Positions 4,801-5,303 of a DNA stretch of 5,303 nt are shown piece after piece (position 1 is the first letter of the stretch; each line of letters opens with the position of its first letter). The notes below the pieces were generated by a model. The model searched no databases, had not been told where the DNA came from, and saw nothing but the letters and a program-made list of their open reading frames with translations. The DNA is taken from contig QKCS01000218.1 of NCBI GenBank assembly GCA_003246795.1, positions 1-5,303 on the forward strand, given 5' to 3'. This DNA comes from Alphaproteobacteria bacterium. GTDB taxonomy: Bacteria; Pseudomonadota; Alphaproteobacteria; Micropepsales; Micropepsaceae. The position numbers were made by a program, and so were the translations under genes.

Positions 4801-5303
4801 TTAAGCGACCGGCACGAGCGCCGCGAAGCCGTCCTCGGTGCCGAGCGCCAGATGCGCGCCGTCGGGCGCGAAGGCGAGGGCCGTGACCTTGCCGCCGTTC
4901 AGCAGCACGAAATTCGCGCCCGGATCGCAGATCCACTCGAACCACACCGCGCCGTCGTTCGTGCCGGCGGCGACCATATCGAATTCGGGATGGGCGGCGA
5001 CGACCTGCACGAGGGCCTCGCGCTGCGGACCGATCTCCAGCGGCTCGCGTCCCATCGGCCCGTTGCGGCCGGTGAAGGGCCAGCCGATGACGCGGTCGGC
5101 GCCGCTCGTGAACAGCGTGCGGCCGCGGCGGTCCCAGGCGAGCGACTTGATCTTTGCCGGATAGCCCGACATGCGCATGTCGGCGGCGTCTTCGACGCGC
5201 CAGCCGTGGAGCGCGTTCTCCTGCATCGAGGTGACGAGGAAGCGGCCGTCATGGCTCCACGTCACCGCGATGTGCGAGCCCTTCCATTCCAGCGTCTTCG
5301 GCG
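4801..5303 (-). CDS. WD40-repeat protein, C-terminal part
   Basis: The reading frame is open to the right edge, so the 5' end lies outside the window; 166 full codons are visible, ending with TAA at 4801-4803. At least four WD40-type blades can be read: SHIAVTWSHDGRFLVTSMQ, IKSLAWDRRGRTLFTSGADR, a more diverged one around VQVVAAHPEFDMVAAGTNDG, and VTALAFAPDGAHLALGTEDG. Each has the WD40 pattern of a hydrophobic strand, an Asp/His-Gly turn, LxxxxxD/N and an aromatic or hydrophobic strand. A seven-blade propeller would need about 320 residues, so about half is shown. No signal peptide or enzyme motif is in the visible part. WD40 propellers are usually binding scaffolds; the partner is unknown. 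A GTG at 5263-5265 could be mistaken for a start, but it lies inside a blade. It converges on dnaJ and is probably functionally unrelated to it. Confidence 0.88.
   Translation of the reverse strand, partial: PKTLEWKGSHIAVTWSHDGRFLVTSMQENALHGWRVEDAADMRMSGYPAKIKSLAWDRRGRTLFTSGADRVIGWPFTGRNGPMGREPLEIGPQREALVQVVAAHPEFDMVAAGTNDGAVWFEWICDPGANFVLLNGGKVTALAFAPDGAHLALGTEDGFAALVPVA

Noticed and set aside
1..5303. Mobile element, CRISPR, tRNA or rRNA, or a wholly new defence-type system
   Set aside because: There is no transposase or integrase frame, no spaced direct repeats and no tRNA-like fold, and the core genes are housekeeping chaperones. The window does not support a new multi-gene system beyond the two unassigned envelope genes.

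Overview
This 5.3 kb, GC-rich window is the Hsp70 chaperone locus of what is most likely an alphaproteobacterium. Three things point that way: the DnaK, DnaJ and GrpE sequences; a heat-shock promoter that exactly matches the alphaproteobacterial RpoH form (CTTG-N18-CYTATNTNNG); and a palindromic intergenic repeat of a type seen in that class. Genus cannot be told from this stretch.

Layout from left to right. The 3' end of grpE (1-219, +) meets, tail to tail with only 4 bp between stop codons, two genes on the minus strand. The first (568-224) encodes a 114-residue single-pass membrane protein with a His/Gly/acidic tail. The second (1340-675) encodes a 221-residue exported protein with four cysteines. 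I recognise neither. A 233-bp divergent control region (1341-1573) separates the second from dnaK. It holds a candidate housekeeping promoter for the minus-strand gene, an 8+8 bp palindrome over that promoter's -35 box, the RpoH-type promoter for dnaK, and a leader of about 108 nt that can form two stem-loops. dnaK (1574-3532) and dnaJ (3588-4730) follow on the plus strand, 55 bp apart with no promoter visible between them, so they are probably one heat-shock operon. Past dnaJ there is a stem-loop across its stop codon, a 38-bp palindromic repeat, and then the converging 3' end of a WD40-repeat gene (4801-5303, -), whose 5' end lies outside the window.

How the genes fit together: DnaK is the ATP-driven chaperone, DnaJ delivers substrates and triggers ATP hydrolysis, and GrpE releases ADP. 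All three parts of the cycle lie within about 5 kb, but grpE is separated from dnaKJ by two oppositely oriented envelope-type genes. All genes seen look intact or are cut only by the window edges. No mobile element, CRISPR array, tRNA or rRNA was seen, and no gap between genes exceeds 233 bp. I see no convincing new multi-gene system. The least explained parts are the two minus-strand envelope genes and the palindrome in the control region they share with dnaK.
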